Assembly: GCA_947095585.1 (NCBI GenBank)
Contig: OX352761.1
Span: forward strand, 130,974,277-131,038,276
Origin: Nephrocerus scutellatus
Lineage: Eukaryota > Arthropoda > Insecta > Diptera > Pipunculidae
Length of the DNA stretch: 64,000 bases
Reading direction: 5' to 3'
Every line of letters starts with the position of its first letter. Position 1 is the stretch's first letter. The position numbers and the translations under genes were made by a program. This document shows, in pieces, positions 1 to 12,029 of this stretch. The notes under the pieces are model-generated. The model was not told the origin of the DNA and ran no database searches. It saw nothing but the letters and a program-made list of their open reading frames with translations.

Positions 1-576
1 CACGCCACACAGTCCTTTTATTGTTACTCCTATTTGGTAATAATCGCCAAAACATCTGTTTTTGAGGTCGGGGCTATTTCAAAGTATTTTCTTTTTACAG
101 GCGCTCGCGATACGCGACCCGAGACACGCGTCAAAAGCGGAACATAAAAATGGGCCCCTGACATTGAGTCGCTCACAAAATTTCAGCCCTCTAGGTCGTG
201 CGAAAGGTAGTTAAAAAGACCTCAAACACGAGAAAATGGCGCGGTATCAAACCATCACATGTGCCGAACGCGACACGTGCCATACTCGGAATATAAAAAT
301 GCTATTTTGGACTTAGACCCTCACAAAAATTTCAGCTCTCTAGGTCGTGAGAAAGCTGGTTAAAAAGGACCTCAAAGAAGTCGAAAAATAATATTTCAAC
401 CCATCACAAGCGCCACACGCGACAGGCATATAATATATGCCAGGAATATAAAAAATGCTATTTTGGACTTAGACACACCCTAGGTCGTGTGGAAGGTGGT
501 TAAAAAGGTCGTGTGGAAAGGAAAAAGGAAAGTGGTCGAAAATGCAGACAAAAAGGTTAAATAAAAGTTTTTAAAA
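1..576. repeat. Dispersed repeat, copy 1 (left end cut by the window)
   Basis: Non-coding. The stretch shares long blocks with 42893-43338, including 'ctgtttttgaggtcggg', the 'gccacacgcgacac' type blocks and the closing 'ataaaagtttttaaaa'. It is built internally of two to three diverged units of roughly 150 bp. Each unit runs from 'ggaatataaaaatg' through 'ctctaggtcgtg' and 'ggttaaaaaggacctcaaa' to 'caagcgccacacgcgaca' (near 125-285, 290-430 and 431-545). The last unit is shortened and repeats 'aggtcgtgtggaa'. The other copy is flanked by a possible target-site duplication, so this is probably a non-autonomous transposon. Superfamily unknown. Confidence 0.75.
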
Positions 577-2300
577 ATTCTGAAGAATTTATAAATACAT
601 GAAATTTATAGAAAAAATTCGTATGGTGGCCGCTTGATCTAGGATCCCAACAAAAATTGCGACTAAATGGTAAATGGAAACAAACGAATTGCTTTTAAGC
701 TTTTAATTACCAGCTAATAAATAAAATGAACCGCCCCGCGCAGCTGCTAGAAAGTGATGTGCTGTGCTAACCGTAATTGCACTCTCATCGTGATTATCTT
801 TTAAGTGAGATTGGCATTTATTCAGAGCATAACAAGAAATTTAAAACCACTGCAGAATAAATGCAAAATTGTGCACACCGTAAATTCTTTACCACACTAT
901 ATCGTGTACCTGGTAGTGAGAATAGAAAAAATTGCTTTAAACTCACTAGAGACCAAAACAATTTGAAACTTTCCCATTAAAATCCTCTAGGTAATATTAA
1001 TACTCTAAGGATGTCTACATAGCTGCCGAAAATAACGTTCATCGGTTGGCAAGGACAAGAATTAGGAAAAATTCCAAGGAAACGAAAGAGATACATATGC
1101 AAATTCCGAATCAATTTGTGACCTCATATATGTGTAATCACCTCTGTTCTACTTAAGGTGGAATTGGTTACCCTTGCAGTATGTTTTGTTGTTGGAAACT
1201 ATAAAAAAATCAATTTCCGTAGAAAATCATAAATTTAAAATGAAAAACGATAAACCCTTTTCTTTGAGTTCTCTCGGGAGTTTTGTCATTTTGATTTGAG
1301 ATTTATGTCCACAAGTAGGATAGGTGTAGGGCTGGTTTCAGAATGGAGACATTTTTCGTTTTGAAGAATGGCAATGAAAAAAGAAAAAGAAACGAGAAAA
1401 ATAATGTTCGATTTGTGAGAGGTTGAAACAAAGATACAGATATAATTTGTAAATTCATTTATTCAAGCTGTGTCGAAGTTGTCAAAAGCAAAAGCTAAGC
1501 GAAAACATTATTAACCATTTACCGTGGTGGTAGCAGATGTACCGCCTACTCGTATCATTTGTAAGAAAGAAAACAAACCACACTCGTATATGGATGGCTC
1601 AGTTAAATTCGATCGTAAATTATCTTGGGATGACAAACTCTTGTGCTTTTGGGGAAACACGTTAACGAAAACGGCGACAACATGACAAGATAACCGGCAA
1701 TTGACATAAAGTTTAATTTCAGTTTATTCGCTGACGCTGAGGATTAAAAAATGCCTTTTTCTGATAAATTATTGTACCGCACTCAGAGTATGTCGTCCAT
1801 GTCAAGGATATTGAAAAACTTTTTTAAATTCCCCTCAAGCGATGTCATTGCAAACGCAGTCACGTTTACTAATTTTTTATAGGATTTTTTTAAAATAAAT
1901 ATGTGTTGCCCGGGTCATGTGTGTGTTCCAGTAAAGAGAAAATAATTTTAACGACGGTGTATAGAGCAACAAAGATGGAATATTTGTTGACGAAAATGAT
2001 GTTTACATTCACGCATTTAACATACATACATACACGTGAGACAGCAAAAAATAATCCCCAATCAGGTAGATGAGTATTATTATTTTTTTTATTTGTAAAG
2101 AAAACATTGTCCATGGTCTTAAAATGGGCAACATATTGAGAGAAAACATTTCATAGCGATGCTTTGGTTCTAAGCCTATTAGAGAAATGTTGTTCCCTCC
2201 AAATTCAGCAAATTAGTTGCCCAGATAACAAAAAGTACCAATAATTGTCTCCTGTAGGCAATAATTTTAACATTTGTTGTAAGGATCACAATAACATTTA
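577..2300. other. Stretch with no recognised feature
   Basis: A+T-rich, with frequent stops in all frames. I see no transposon domain, RNA gene or gene-like frame. A minus-strand frame of 74 codons at 1890-2114 has no recognisable motif and low-complexity codon use, so it is not called. Confidence 0.6.
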
Positions 2301-3148
2301 CAACAGTTCGCCGTTTAGAATAAGGTATTTAAGAAAGCAATCCAAAAAATTGTTCATGTAAATTGTCTAGGAACCAAAAGTATTCTAAATTCCACTCTCA
2401 TTTGATGCCGCTATATTGCATGATTTTTTAAAAAAATGGAAGGGAGCTTTGGAGGGTAATTTTTCATCATTTAGAATTAGGTATTTAAGAAAACAACCCA
2501 TAAAATTTGTTCATGTAACCAAAAGTATACTGAATTCCATTCTGATCAGATGCAGCTATATGACATGATTTTAAAAAAAAAAAAATTGTATGGGAGCACT
2601 TCGACGCCGGGGTCAGATCACTACCAAATTTTAATATAAAGTGTTGTCCACACAAATACACATGTGTGCACAGTTTTAATAAAATCGGGATTTGGGAAGG
2701 GGGTTAAAAGTGTATCGCAAGATACAACAGTTCGCCGTTTAGAATAAGGTATTTAAGAAAGCAATCCAAAAAATTGTTCATGTAAATTGTCTAGGAACCA
2801 AAAGTATTCTAAATTCCACTCTCATTTGATGCCGCTATATTGCATGATTTTTTAAAAAAATGGAAGGGAGCTTTGGAGGGTAATTTTTCATCATTTAGAA
2901 TTAGGTATTTAAGAAAACAACCCATAAAATTTGTTCATGTAACCAAAAGTATACTGAATTCCATTCTGATCAGATGCAGCTATATGACATGATTTAAAAA
3001 AAAAAAAAAATTGTATGGGAGCACTTCGACGCCGGGGTCAGATCACTACCAAATTTTAATATAAAGTGTTGTCCACACAAATACACATGTGTGCACAGTT
3101 TTAATAAAATCGGGATTTGGGAAGGGGGTTAAAAGTGTATCGCAAGAT
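2301..3148. repeat. Two tandem copies of a 425-bp unit, each itself a diverged dimer
   Basis: The block starting 'caacagttcgccgtttag' at 2301 begins again at 2725, and the unit end 'gtatcgcaagat' occurs at both copy ends. The copies look nearly identical; the visible difference is the length of a poly-A run (near 2571 and 2996). Inside each copy the segment from 'aggtatttaagaaa' to 'tgcatgatttt' occurs twice in diverged form (about 2320-2440 and 2475-2580 in copy 1). The order of events is therefore an old dimerisation, then a recent 425-bp tandem duplication. No coding content seen. Confidence 0.9.
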
Positions 3149-3599
3149 TCCACCAATGAACAAACGAATGACAAACAGAACCATGCTGATGCGAAGTTAA
3201 TAAAAAGAGTTTAAAAGAGAGAGAGTTAAAGAGATTAAATTATTTTAAGTTCTGTGGCATAGTGCGTAGCATGACAGAAAGAATCTCCTGAACTTTTTAT
3301 TTTCTTTTACTTTTTTTCATTGTCCTTCGATTTTAGAGTGATGGCCTTGGTTCGGGCCGTGTCCTGTTAAGTACCAGACTAGTGTCCTTAGCATATGGCG
3401 TTCCAATTTGAGGGCCCTGTCCATGTGACTGATGTTGTATTTGAGAAGCTTTTTGGCTTGACACCCCTTTCGCTTTGATGGCAGCGTTTTCCCATTCTCT
3501 AACTCTGTTTTTGATATGGCTTTTAGAATAGGCAATGCTGAGCTCGGAGCCAGTGAATGCTCCTTCTGCTCCTTCTCTTTCCCCGTGGGCTTTTCAATT

Positions 3600-3985
3600 G
3601 CATCTTAACCTATACATGGTTGGAGTGCTGGGCTTGACCACGGGAGATTAATAAGATCATTATGGGTGACTCTTCGTATTTAGTGACTCAGTGATGGGCC
3701 TGGGATAGTGACAAATGATGTGGTTCGAGGTTCCGGACGATGATTTGCCAGTGTCGGTTTTTCCTTCGCAAAAAGGCGTTCACTCTGAACGAACTAAGTC
3801 CCTTGATGTCAGCCCTCACCAAGGTCGCGTTGGTACCACGGAAGTTGTCCGTGCCCACAAACTAGGTTTGACCGTATGGTTGAACGGTCTGAGGACAACT
3901 GTGGTTGAGGACCCAGCTCGTTCTGGGGATGCAACGTGGGGGCTTACGGTTTACTCTCGTTAATAGAAATAGATCATTGAGCATG
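3600..3985. other. Higher-G+C block interrupting the LINE C-terminus
   Basis: The block lies between the end of the RNase H homology (GASFIEWNEPGFP) and the resumption of C-terminal LINE homology (FTGSELSIAYSKSHIKN, minus strand near 3580). It is visibly richer in G+C than its neighbours and holds an 82-codon plus-strand frame (3715-3963) of unknown meaning. I cannot decide between a family-specific C-terminal extension and a separate insertion. Confidence 0.35.
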
Positions 3986-3986
3986 T

Positions 3987-4460
3987 TTAATGGTGAAAAC
4001 TAGGAAAGCCGGGTTCGTTCCACTCTATGAATGATGCTCCTTTTCTTCCATACAGATCTGCTGCCTCGTTTTCTAATATGCCCGAGTGTCCGGGAGACCA
4101 CATTAAAGTGATATTGTTGGTTTTGGCCAGTTCTTTTAAGTGGCAGAAGCAGCTCCACGTTGTTTGGACTGGACTTTTTAGCGCTAGCAGTGATGCTTGA
4201 CTATCTGAGATCACATAGATCTCGGTTCTTCTGTACCTTCTTTTGATACATTCTAGTGCGCAGGCTTCTATTGGTATGATATCCGCCTGAAATACTGTTG
4301 GATATATGTTTAGGGGTATTCGCATTTTGATTCTAGGTCCGAAAATCCTTGCTCCGGTTACTGTATTTGTTTTTGATCCGTCTGTGTACCAGATGGATGC
4401 ATGGTGCGGAAGGTTACTTATAATGTTTTCAACTTGATTTCGTTCGGGTATTCTTATCAA
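3987..4460 (-). pseudogene. RNase H domain of the LINE at 3300-5160
   Basis: An open stretch of 157 codons with the full set of RNase H catalytic landmarks. WYTDGSK carries the first Asp (about residue 26), IPIEACALE the Glu, VISDSQASLLAL the second Asp, and SPGHSGILENEAADLYG the terminal His/Asp region. In these LINEs the domain removes the RNA strand during target-primed reverse transcription. It is open only because the break points fall outside it; upstream RT sequence is interrupted by stops, so it is not an independent gene. Confidence 0.85.
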
Positions 4461-5160
4461 AAAATTAGGAAATTAGCAAGGAAATGAGGTGTTTTTATCA
4501 TTATGTCTGATGGTTGGACAGTTACATTTTCCAATTTTATGTTTGTTATGATGTTGGTATGTCCTGGTCTTTCTGCTTTAAGTTGGTTAAGGATTTTTAG
4601 GTTTATGACTCTTGATCCAGCTTCGCTTTTGATATGTATATGCAGGGGTGAGAGCCCTAGGAGTTTTTCCATGGCTGCCGTGAGGCAGGTCTTTACAGCG
4701 CCCTTACTGTTGCATTAGACCAATTAGTCTCTGCAATTTATTCAGTTTTTAGGTTGTCGTTGTTTGCTCTGTTTTTGGCCACCAAATCAGGGCCGCTTAC
4801 GAGATCCTGGGTCTAATGATACGTTGGTATAGTCATAAGGTCATTTGCGGGTTTATTCCCTACGTTTTGCTAAACATGCGTTGGCAGGTAAAGTAAGCTC
4901 TGTAAGCTTGGTTCGTAATATATGATATATGGGGGCTCCATGTCAGTTTACTGTCAAACACGAACCCTAAGTATTTGGCCTATGGGATCAATTTAAGGAT
5001 TTTACCTTGAAATTGTAGTGCTGGAAGCGTTATTTTGTTCCGTTTTGTGAAAAGTGTGCATACTATCTTTTCTTGATTGACCTGTCTTTTACTAGTTTGA
5101 GAGCTTATTGATTCGTTCTGTTATTGTGCTCTTGAATTTACCTCGTGAAAATAGAGACGC

Positions 5161-6890
5161 AAACTCGTGGCTTTCGCTTAAAAATATTGACACAAATTCT
5201 TCCCTTTCTTTACGCGCTAAAAGTTTAAGTTGAATTTCATAAATGGAGAGTCAATTTTAAAAGACAATCCAATTGATCAGAGTGGTGTAGTAATTTTTGA
5301 CATTAAAATGTCATGTTTTTGTATTTCATAGTAGGATTGTTCTTTTTAAAACCAGTGCACTACGCTACGCCAACGGAAATAAGGGGATATATACTCAAAG
5401 GATACGACAGTTTGGGTCTTGAACGAAACAACAAACTCCGTGTAACTTTTTTAATGTACCTTATGTGTGCGCTTATTGCAAAACTATCGTATTTATTATA
5501 CATATTTTCAAAGTGCTCTGTATAAAAAATACAAAATATGTATTTTGTCTTTACCCTGATACCATAAAATAAAATGGTAATGGTGTGTGGTAATAGGAAA
5601 TTGCAATGAAATTTCTTGTTTGGGTCTCGAACCCACTAAAGTGCATGGTATTGCGTAATGGAATGGTATGTTCAACGTAAATTTACCAGTCCAATGACTT
5701 CTGATACCCCCTAGATGTGGCGCAATCGAACTTCTGTCCAAATCCCCTTTTTACTTCTACACTGCCATTTGTTTGTTTTGCATTCAAGTAAAACAAAACC
5801 ATAAGATACAAAAGATAACAAACCAGATTATTATTAAAAAAATATACAAATATTACCACACCCACTTTGCAAATTAAGAAAATCAAATTAAAAGGAGGGC
5901 AACCGACTTTCTATCTGTGTTTCTAAAATTCAATTTCAAATATAAATTTATAAACAAAAAAGTTTCTTCAATAACACGCCCAAGCTTCCCTCCTATTACC
6001 AAACCACAACAACCACTTTAGTCATTCGTCGAAGTTAATATATTTTACGACTTTTACGGCAAAAAGCTATAACAAGGCAATAGAGTAGAAAAACATCAAA
6101 AATATGAAATTGGCTATTGTTCAAGGAATGGAAAAGTTAGTTTCAAAAGACTGTGCCAGATGGGAGTTGGTAATGATTGAAGAGTTTTAAACCTTAATTT
6201 TGTGAACAATGTAACAGACAGAACACACTGACAAATTTGTTTGTGGCTAAATATTAAATGTGCTTTGTTTTCAATAAAAAAAAGAATTAGAGCCTCTCTG
6301 GGGTGCAAAAGTTGTCAGTTCTGCTATTACTCCCGCTCTCTAATGGAAAATACAATCAGTGACTCTTGTCGTTGAACAGGATATCTACAATGTTCAATTT
6401 ATCTCTCTGATATTTCTTTTTCTTTCTCTATCTCTTTTCCACCAATAATAATTTATCTTCCTTAGTAAATCCATTGAGCGATGCACTCTTACGCGCGGAT
6501 GTGAATTGATTGCGTTACTTTTAGTTCCTTGTGCATTAATGCGCTTTTGTTTATTAGAAAATGATATGGGATAAAACTGATCCCCTAGCTGTCGTACCAA
6601 TTAGTGTGGGCAACATATAAGATTGTATTGTAACATTTGTTGCTGCGCGGGTTTATCTTCAGTGTGCTGCACTACTCGGCGTTATACCATAGACTTTATA
6701 TGATTTACCGGAAATTTGTTTGTAGTTCATGGTGGAAAAAATACAAATAATTTGTATTAATTTGTATTCGTTATAACAACAATAGTAACAAATGCCAGTT
6801 TATTAAATGCTTTTATATTAACTTGTCTTGTCTTTCTGTCGCTTTATATGTCATTCTATCACGTTTTTTTTTATTCTAATGCTGTGAGTT
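5161..6890. other. Stretch with no recognised feature
   Basis: A+T-rich sequence. Short frames of 60-77 codons occur on both strands but show no recognisable motif. No tandem repeat or transposon end noticed. Confidence 0.55.
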
Positions 6891-6894
6891 GACG

Positions 6895-7475
6895 GTCTTG
6901 TACGAATTTTTGTGAAAGACTTTTCTTAAGCGGGTCTTGAGGGGTGTTCTTAATGGTTCTTGAAGGGAGTGTTGTGGGGGTCAGGGGGTCTTGAGGTGGC
7001 CTTGAGGGGATCTTAAGGTGGTTTTAACAGGGTCTTATATGTCAATCTGTCACGTTTTCTCATTACAAATCTGTTAGTAAGTCTCGTACGCATTTTTGGG
7101 GTAGGACTTTAAGGTGGGTCTTGAGATGTGTCTTGAGGTATTCATGATGAGGCCTTCAGGTGGGTCTAGAGGGGGTCTTGAGGGGGTTTAAAGATGGTTT
7201 GGAGGTGATCTTGAGTGAGTCTTTAGGAAGTCTTGAGGGGGATCCCGAAGGTGTTTTGTGAGGATATTAAGTGGGGTCTTGAGGAGGTCTTTAGGTGGTC
7301 TTGAGGGGATCTTGAGGAGCGTCTTGAGAGCGGCTTTGAGGGGTTCTTAAGTGGTCTTGAGTAGGTTCTTAAGAGGATTTTGTGGGGGTCTTAAGGGAAT
7401 CCAAAGCTGGTCTTGAAGGGTCTTTAGATGGTCTTTAGGGGATCTTGAGGGGATTTTGAGAGGGTCGTGAGCTTT
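6895..7475 (+). repeat. G-rich degenerate minisatellite, core GGTCTTGAGG
   Basis: About 580 bp made of dozens of degenerate 10-14-bp units on the theme 'gggtcttgaggg', with almost all G on the plus strand and C on the minus strand. A longer-period duplication is superimposed. 'tatatgtca-tct-tcacgttttt' followed by 'gt-cgtacg-atttttg' occurs near 6846-6920 and again near 7037-7100, so two arrays with similar leaders are joined. A related array with core GGTCTTTTGAGG lies at 13690-13965. No coding potential. Confidence 0.85.
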
Positions 7476-8943
7476 TGATGTTCTTTTAATCTTGTCATAA
7501 ACCTCAAATGCTTAGCACGGCTCTTTTAAGTTATGTGATTTTTTTAAGCCACAGATATGCCAGATTTCCATTAAAAACATTCCAGCAATTTTCATTTATT
7601 TATAACAGTTCTAGTTGCTCCAGATCTACCACCTATTTTATGTTCTACCTTTTAGGGGGCTAGTTATGCTTCAATAAAAGCATTTTTTTTTTTAAAAAAA
7701 AAGTTGTTTTTTTGTAATAATTTTATTTTGGCTTAAAGCATCGGTTGGATATTATATCACAAGCAACCTTTGATATTTTTAATAATTAATGTGTCTTGAT
7801 TTGTTAAACAACATTAAAACTACGATATAAATTCATTCTTGACTTCAGGATTTTATTCCTAATGCCCTGTGGTATAAACTTATTCTGTTGCTTCAGTTGT
7901 TTTTCTGAGGAATATGCGGTAAAAAGTCTAATGTGCAAATGTATGTGCAAATTTCAAATTAAGATAAATTTTCTGCTTTTTTTACCACTGCCTTCAGTCA
8001 CCGAAATGACACTGCGGTAGAATTAGAGTTTACTTCGCTCCAGAATAAGAAACTAACCGCACACAAACCAAATGACTTAAGAATGTTCGCTATAAGAGCA
8101 AAAGTACCTATCCTTTAAAGGTACATGACCAGAGAGGGAAAAAATAAAACGACATCAATAATTATTCAGCAAGTTTGATATGGATTTGTGGGATTTATAC
8201 CAAATCTTTCGTCATCCTTTATTTCTTAAAAAGATTACAAAGTACCACAAAAGTACGTTCCGGCAAGGTTTCTGGTTAAAGTAATAAAACTATATCAACA
8301 GAGGATATGGCCATGCGTTATCCTTTAGGTTTTATATTATTTTCATCGGATCTATCCGTTTAGATACATTACATGTACATGTTTACCGGTAAGGCTATTT
8401 TTATAAAAAATATGAGGGATTTCTGAATTAGACTGAAATTTACTTACCTTAGATAGGAAAATTCGAAGCCCAAAAACATATATTGCAGGATATATTTTGC
8501 TGTTACGGTTTTAATGTTCACTTTCAAAATTTCCATAAATCCTACACCTATTTTAGTCGTCGTCGTTAGTTGTTGCATGCTTTCTACATTTTGTACAACT
8601 TCATCGCAATAATTTGGTTCTCTTTTCAACGCGTAGGTAAGGGAAAAAGCTTTCAGCAACAGAAAAGTGAATGAATAAATTAATGAATGCCTCTTCTGTG
8701 CGACTCCTGACTAACGTCCTTAAACAAATGTGATGACGCCAGGGATAAATCATTAAAACGGAATTACATGCACTTATACACAATATGCTAAAAGTGTACT
8801 GTGAAGCAACGAAATTGTTTAAGCGTTATGGTACAGTGAACAATTAACATAGTATTTGGGGAAAACTCAGTGTGCATTTGGGGACAGTAATAAAGTCGAT
8901 TTAATTGCCACCGATTTTAGTAATGCCAACGATAAAATTTCAT
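7476..8943. other. Stretch with no recognised feature
   Basis: A+T-rich. A T-run/A-run hairpin at 7682-7703 is the only structure noticed. No gene or transposon homology seen. Confidence 0.55.
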
Positions 8944-9545
8944 CATCATCATATTTGGGTTATAGAGGTCCATCTGGCCTCTCACAAAAAATCTCTCCAC
9001 TGGTCTCGATTTCGAGCCGATGTCATCCAGTTTAAAATCACTAAACTCTGGCTGTTTTGGTCTACGCCGTTCTTCAAGCGTCCGGCCTTGCTATCCTTTT
9101 CGAGCAGGATATTCACTCATGCGAGCTAGGTGTCCTGACCAACCGAGCTTAATTCTCTTCACGATGTCGACATCGCGGTAACGCTTGTAGATCTCATCTT
9201 TATAGAGTCTTCGGAATCGTCCTTTCTCACATACGGGCCCAACCGTTCTCCGTAAGACTTTCCTCTCGAACACGGCTAAGAGGTCGGAATGCTTTTTGCT
9301 AAGCTCCCAAGTCTCGGATCCATATGTGAGTACTGGCATGACCATTGTCTTATACACCAGCAGCTTGGATGGTATGGTTAAATTCCTGGGTTTGAAAAGT
9401 CTTGGCAGACTAAAGTAGCCTTTGTTTTAAACAACCGTGCGAAATTATAGTTCAATGCTGATATCAGCTGCTACATTTGATCCGAGATAATTGAAGGATT
9501 GCACTACTTCAAATTCGTGCTTTGATAAAATTTCACCTTTTTAAC
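8944..9545 (-). mobile_element. RTE-like LINE, 3'-terminal fragment
   Basis: Minus-strand reading begins in the RT thumb with HEFEVVQSFNYLGS (near 9530). It continues through MYKTMVMPVLTYGSETWELS, VFERKVLRRTVGPVCEKG, DIVKRIKLGWSGHLARM and a degraded C-terminus, and ends in a short 3' tail reading (ATG)n, seen on the plus strand as 'catcatcatcatattt' at 8941-8956. The same blocks occur in the copies at 12545-13235 and 31461-32800. Short tandem-repeat tails are typical of RTE-clade LINEs, which is why I favour that clade. It is 5'-truncated, frameshifted and non-functional. Confidence 0.85.
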
Positions 9546-9559
9546 GTGGTCGAGTACTT

Positions 9560-9850
9560 GGAAGTCAATATAAAATCTTATTTCAATACTTTGTATCTGA
9601 TCACATTACAACCACTTCTGGAGTCCTTCAAGGTAGCCACCTTGGTCTTTGATATTCATCTTATCAAATAATAATCTCAATGGAATCATCGAAAAGTCCC
9701 AACTTCCTGTCTATGCTGATGACATGAAAATTTACATGAATCCCTTGACTTTCGTAAATTGCATGATGTTATAAATAGTGTCTACAAAAAGTTCCAGAAC
9801 ACTATGTCAGCGAAAGTCAGGCTATTACATATTATTATAAAAACAGAGAA
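9560..9850 (+). mobile_element. CR1/Jockey-like LINE, RT palm fragment
   Basis: Plus-strand remains of a reverse-transcriptase palm. SGVLQGSHLGL (near 9615) corresponds to the conserved V-QGS-LGPLLF segment. After a frameshift, NNLNGIIEKSQLPVYADDMKIY (near 9665-9735) carries the catalytic YADD. Stops and the frameshift show that it is dead. It sits directly beside the oppositely oriented RTE-like fragment ending at 9545. Confidence 0.7.
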
Positions 9851-11784
9851 ATGCAGATAATTGAACTTCCTTCTCGAAAATTGAGTTTACTTTTTTAAAA
9901 TTGGCTTTTGCTTTGAAATGCGACTCGTATCTTTTACCTAAATGTGTATTCTGCACCCAGATGCACCACACTAAAAAGTGTAATCATTGCAAAAGTGCTT
10001 TGCTTTTGTATAAATCGAGAAGTTACAAATAGCTTTTTAACAATACCTTCTGGAGGTATTGACAAATAGCTGGTTTTATAAGATGTCGATTCTGTTGTGC
10101 ACTCCTTCGACGTGAGTATCAATTTCGTAAAAGTTTTCTCTTGTAATTTTCACATGTGGAATTGGTTAACAATCAGCTGGCAATATCCCACAATAAACTC
10201 AAAACGTCCATTTCCTCCCCTGCGTATATGTAAATCAAAATTTTGTTATGTACGAGCGTCATTTCAAGTTATTAAGTTTGTAGTGGAAATTTCTATGGAA
10301 ATATATTGCTCAACAATAACGAAAAGATGAAAAATGTTTTCCAATTTCCAAGCGTTGGCGTTCTTTGTCCTCAGAATCATAGGGGATAAGGTAGCACAGT
10401 CAAAATATGATAAGAAAACTTGAATTATTATATAAAAGATGTTCTGAAAATGTTGATGCGAAATGCGTTTTCTCAGTTCAAACGTTATTACTAAATTCGT
10501 TTGTATTTTTCTGCATTCTGGTGGCTGCATTGAATTCATAAAAGTTAAAAATAAATAATGCTACCAACTACTTCCCATTAAGAGGAAGGTCGCATTCCTG
10601 TTTCCAGATAGGTTACTAAAAGGAGGAGGACTAATTAACAAATGTGCAACTGATATTTTTGGAAATAATCACAACATAGTTTGAGTTCGCTTTAATTGAC
10701 AGAAATGAAAAGGCAGAATCTAACACATAAATCGCAACTCATACTTTCGTATGATCGGTAAAAAGCTAAGCTTGTGTGACACTGCAAATTGATTGTATTA
10801 AATATCCTGTTAGTTTGGAGTCAACTCAACCCTTGCAGTTTGTCTTACGCTTGTAAATAAATCACAAAGTACAAAGCATAAGACATAATAACAAGACATA
10901 AAAAGGACTCGTATATCATGCATTATGTCCTGTTTCTGCTGCACAAATCACTCGTGCTGTGCTACAATGCAAATTTATAAATTGCATGAAATGAATTTTT
11001 TTGAAAAGCCACTAAGATCCGCTCTCGCTAACTCACTGATTCACAGAGCGAACAATTCAAACAAAGTGGAAGTATTTCTAGTGATTGTTCCATGTTAAAA
11101 TGTTTATATGAATAGCAGAATTGCTATTTGTATTCATGTTTTCATCTCTGAGGAAGGAGTTGGAAGTTCTGTATGGGACAACAGAACTTCTTGGTTGCCC
11201 ATATATTTCTATGCCATTGGTTTACATTTACATTAGTAAGCTACGAGCAAATAAATTGTTACATTCAGGTTTCTGTATTTTTTATTGTTGTAAATGTGTT
11301 TTGGGTGGGTGTATATAGAAGTGACTGTTGACATTCTGAGGAATATGCATGTTAAAGGATATTTCGAATATGAGGTCAGAATCGTGTTATCTAACCGAAT
11401 GAATTCCCCGATAGTGGTTACTTATTTCAAAGACGTTTTAGTAGACTTGTATATAAACTACTGAAATTCAAATGTAGTTTATTAATGGAATGCAATTACC
11501 GAATGTTTCAACTGTGGTTTTATGTATAATCCAGTGTCCTCGAATGTTTGCAGCACCAATTCTTTTAAATGCTTAGTACATTGCTGGATAATTTGTGGTT
11601 GTTAGGGAGCGACTCGAAATTCAACTACGGCTATGGTATAAACATTGCATCCCGATATAAGAGCATTGCCTGAGGGTGAGGTTCAATATTGCAAGTATAT
11701 CAATGAAATATGTATACGACTGACTGACCGAAAATTCTTATCTCGGTAAATAAATTATTTTAAATTCGATAAAATAATAAAGAA
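9851..11784. other. Stretch with no recognised feature
   Basis: No transposon domain, tandem repeat or RNA gene recognised. Frames of 62-91 codons on both strands (for example 10264-10539, minus) lack motifs and are not called. Confidence 0.5.
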
Positions 11785-11985
11785 AACTGGCGAAAAGGCA
11801 TCCTGTGCCCCATACATAAGAAGGGCGATATCACAACATGCAGCAATTATCGTTGTATAACGTTGTTGAGTACCGCGTATAAGATTTCCCCCAATATCAA
11901 GACAGGATAGCCCCATACGGTAAAGTCTTCGTTGGTCCATACCAGTGTGGCTTCATCATCCCAGGCAAATCAATTTAAAGTCAAT
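11785..11985 (+). mobile_element. RTE-like LINE, RT finger fragment
   Basis: Plus-strand reading gives KGILCPIHKKGDITTCSNYR, then TLLSTAYKIF and GPYQCGFI-IPGKS. It matches the copy at 31600-31780 almost block by block, with a small insertion in 'catcatccc' and one short deletion. The fragment stops at 'ggcaaatcaa', after which the sequence is unrelated. Confidence 0.85.
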
Positions 11986-12029
11986 TTAAAGTAAAACCAA
12001 AGAAAGATATCCAATGCATTATCCTAATG

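Larger units (their letters stand above)
3300..5160 (-). mobile_element. 5'-truncated RNase-H LINE (I/R1/LOA type), degenerate
   Basis: Read on the minus strand, the remains of a LINE polyprotein run from the reverse-transcriptase thumb (about 5130-4700) through an RNase H domain (4460-3987) to a C-terminal region (about 3600-3320). The thumb shows KIVCTLFTKRNKITLP, AKYLGFVFDSKLTW and RIIRPRIS-AALIWWP, broken by stops at former Trp or sense codons. The C-terminal part shows LVWYLTGHGPNQGH, the conserved 'LTGH' element that follows RNase H in these LINEs. The palm (YADD), the endonuclease and any ORF1 are missing. The copy at 61100-62610 is the same family and aligns over thumb and RNase H. 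About 390 bp at 3600-3985 do not fit the element and may be an insertion. Confidence 0.85.

Noticed and set aside
3715..3800. 'ggttcgaggttcc' resembling a tRNA B box
   Set aside because: No A box or cloverleaf upstream; the match to GGTTCGANTCC is imperfect.
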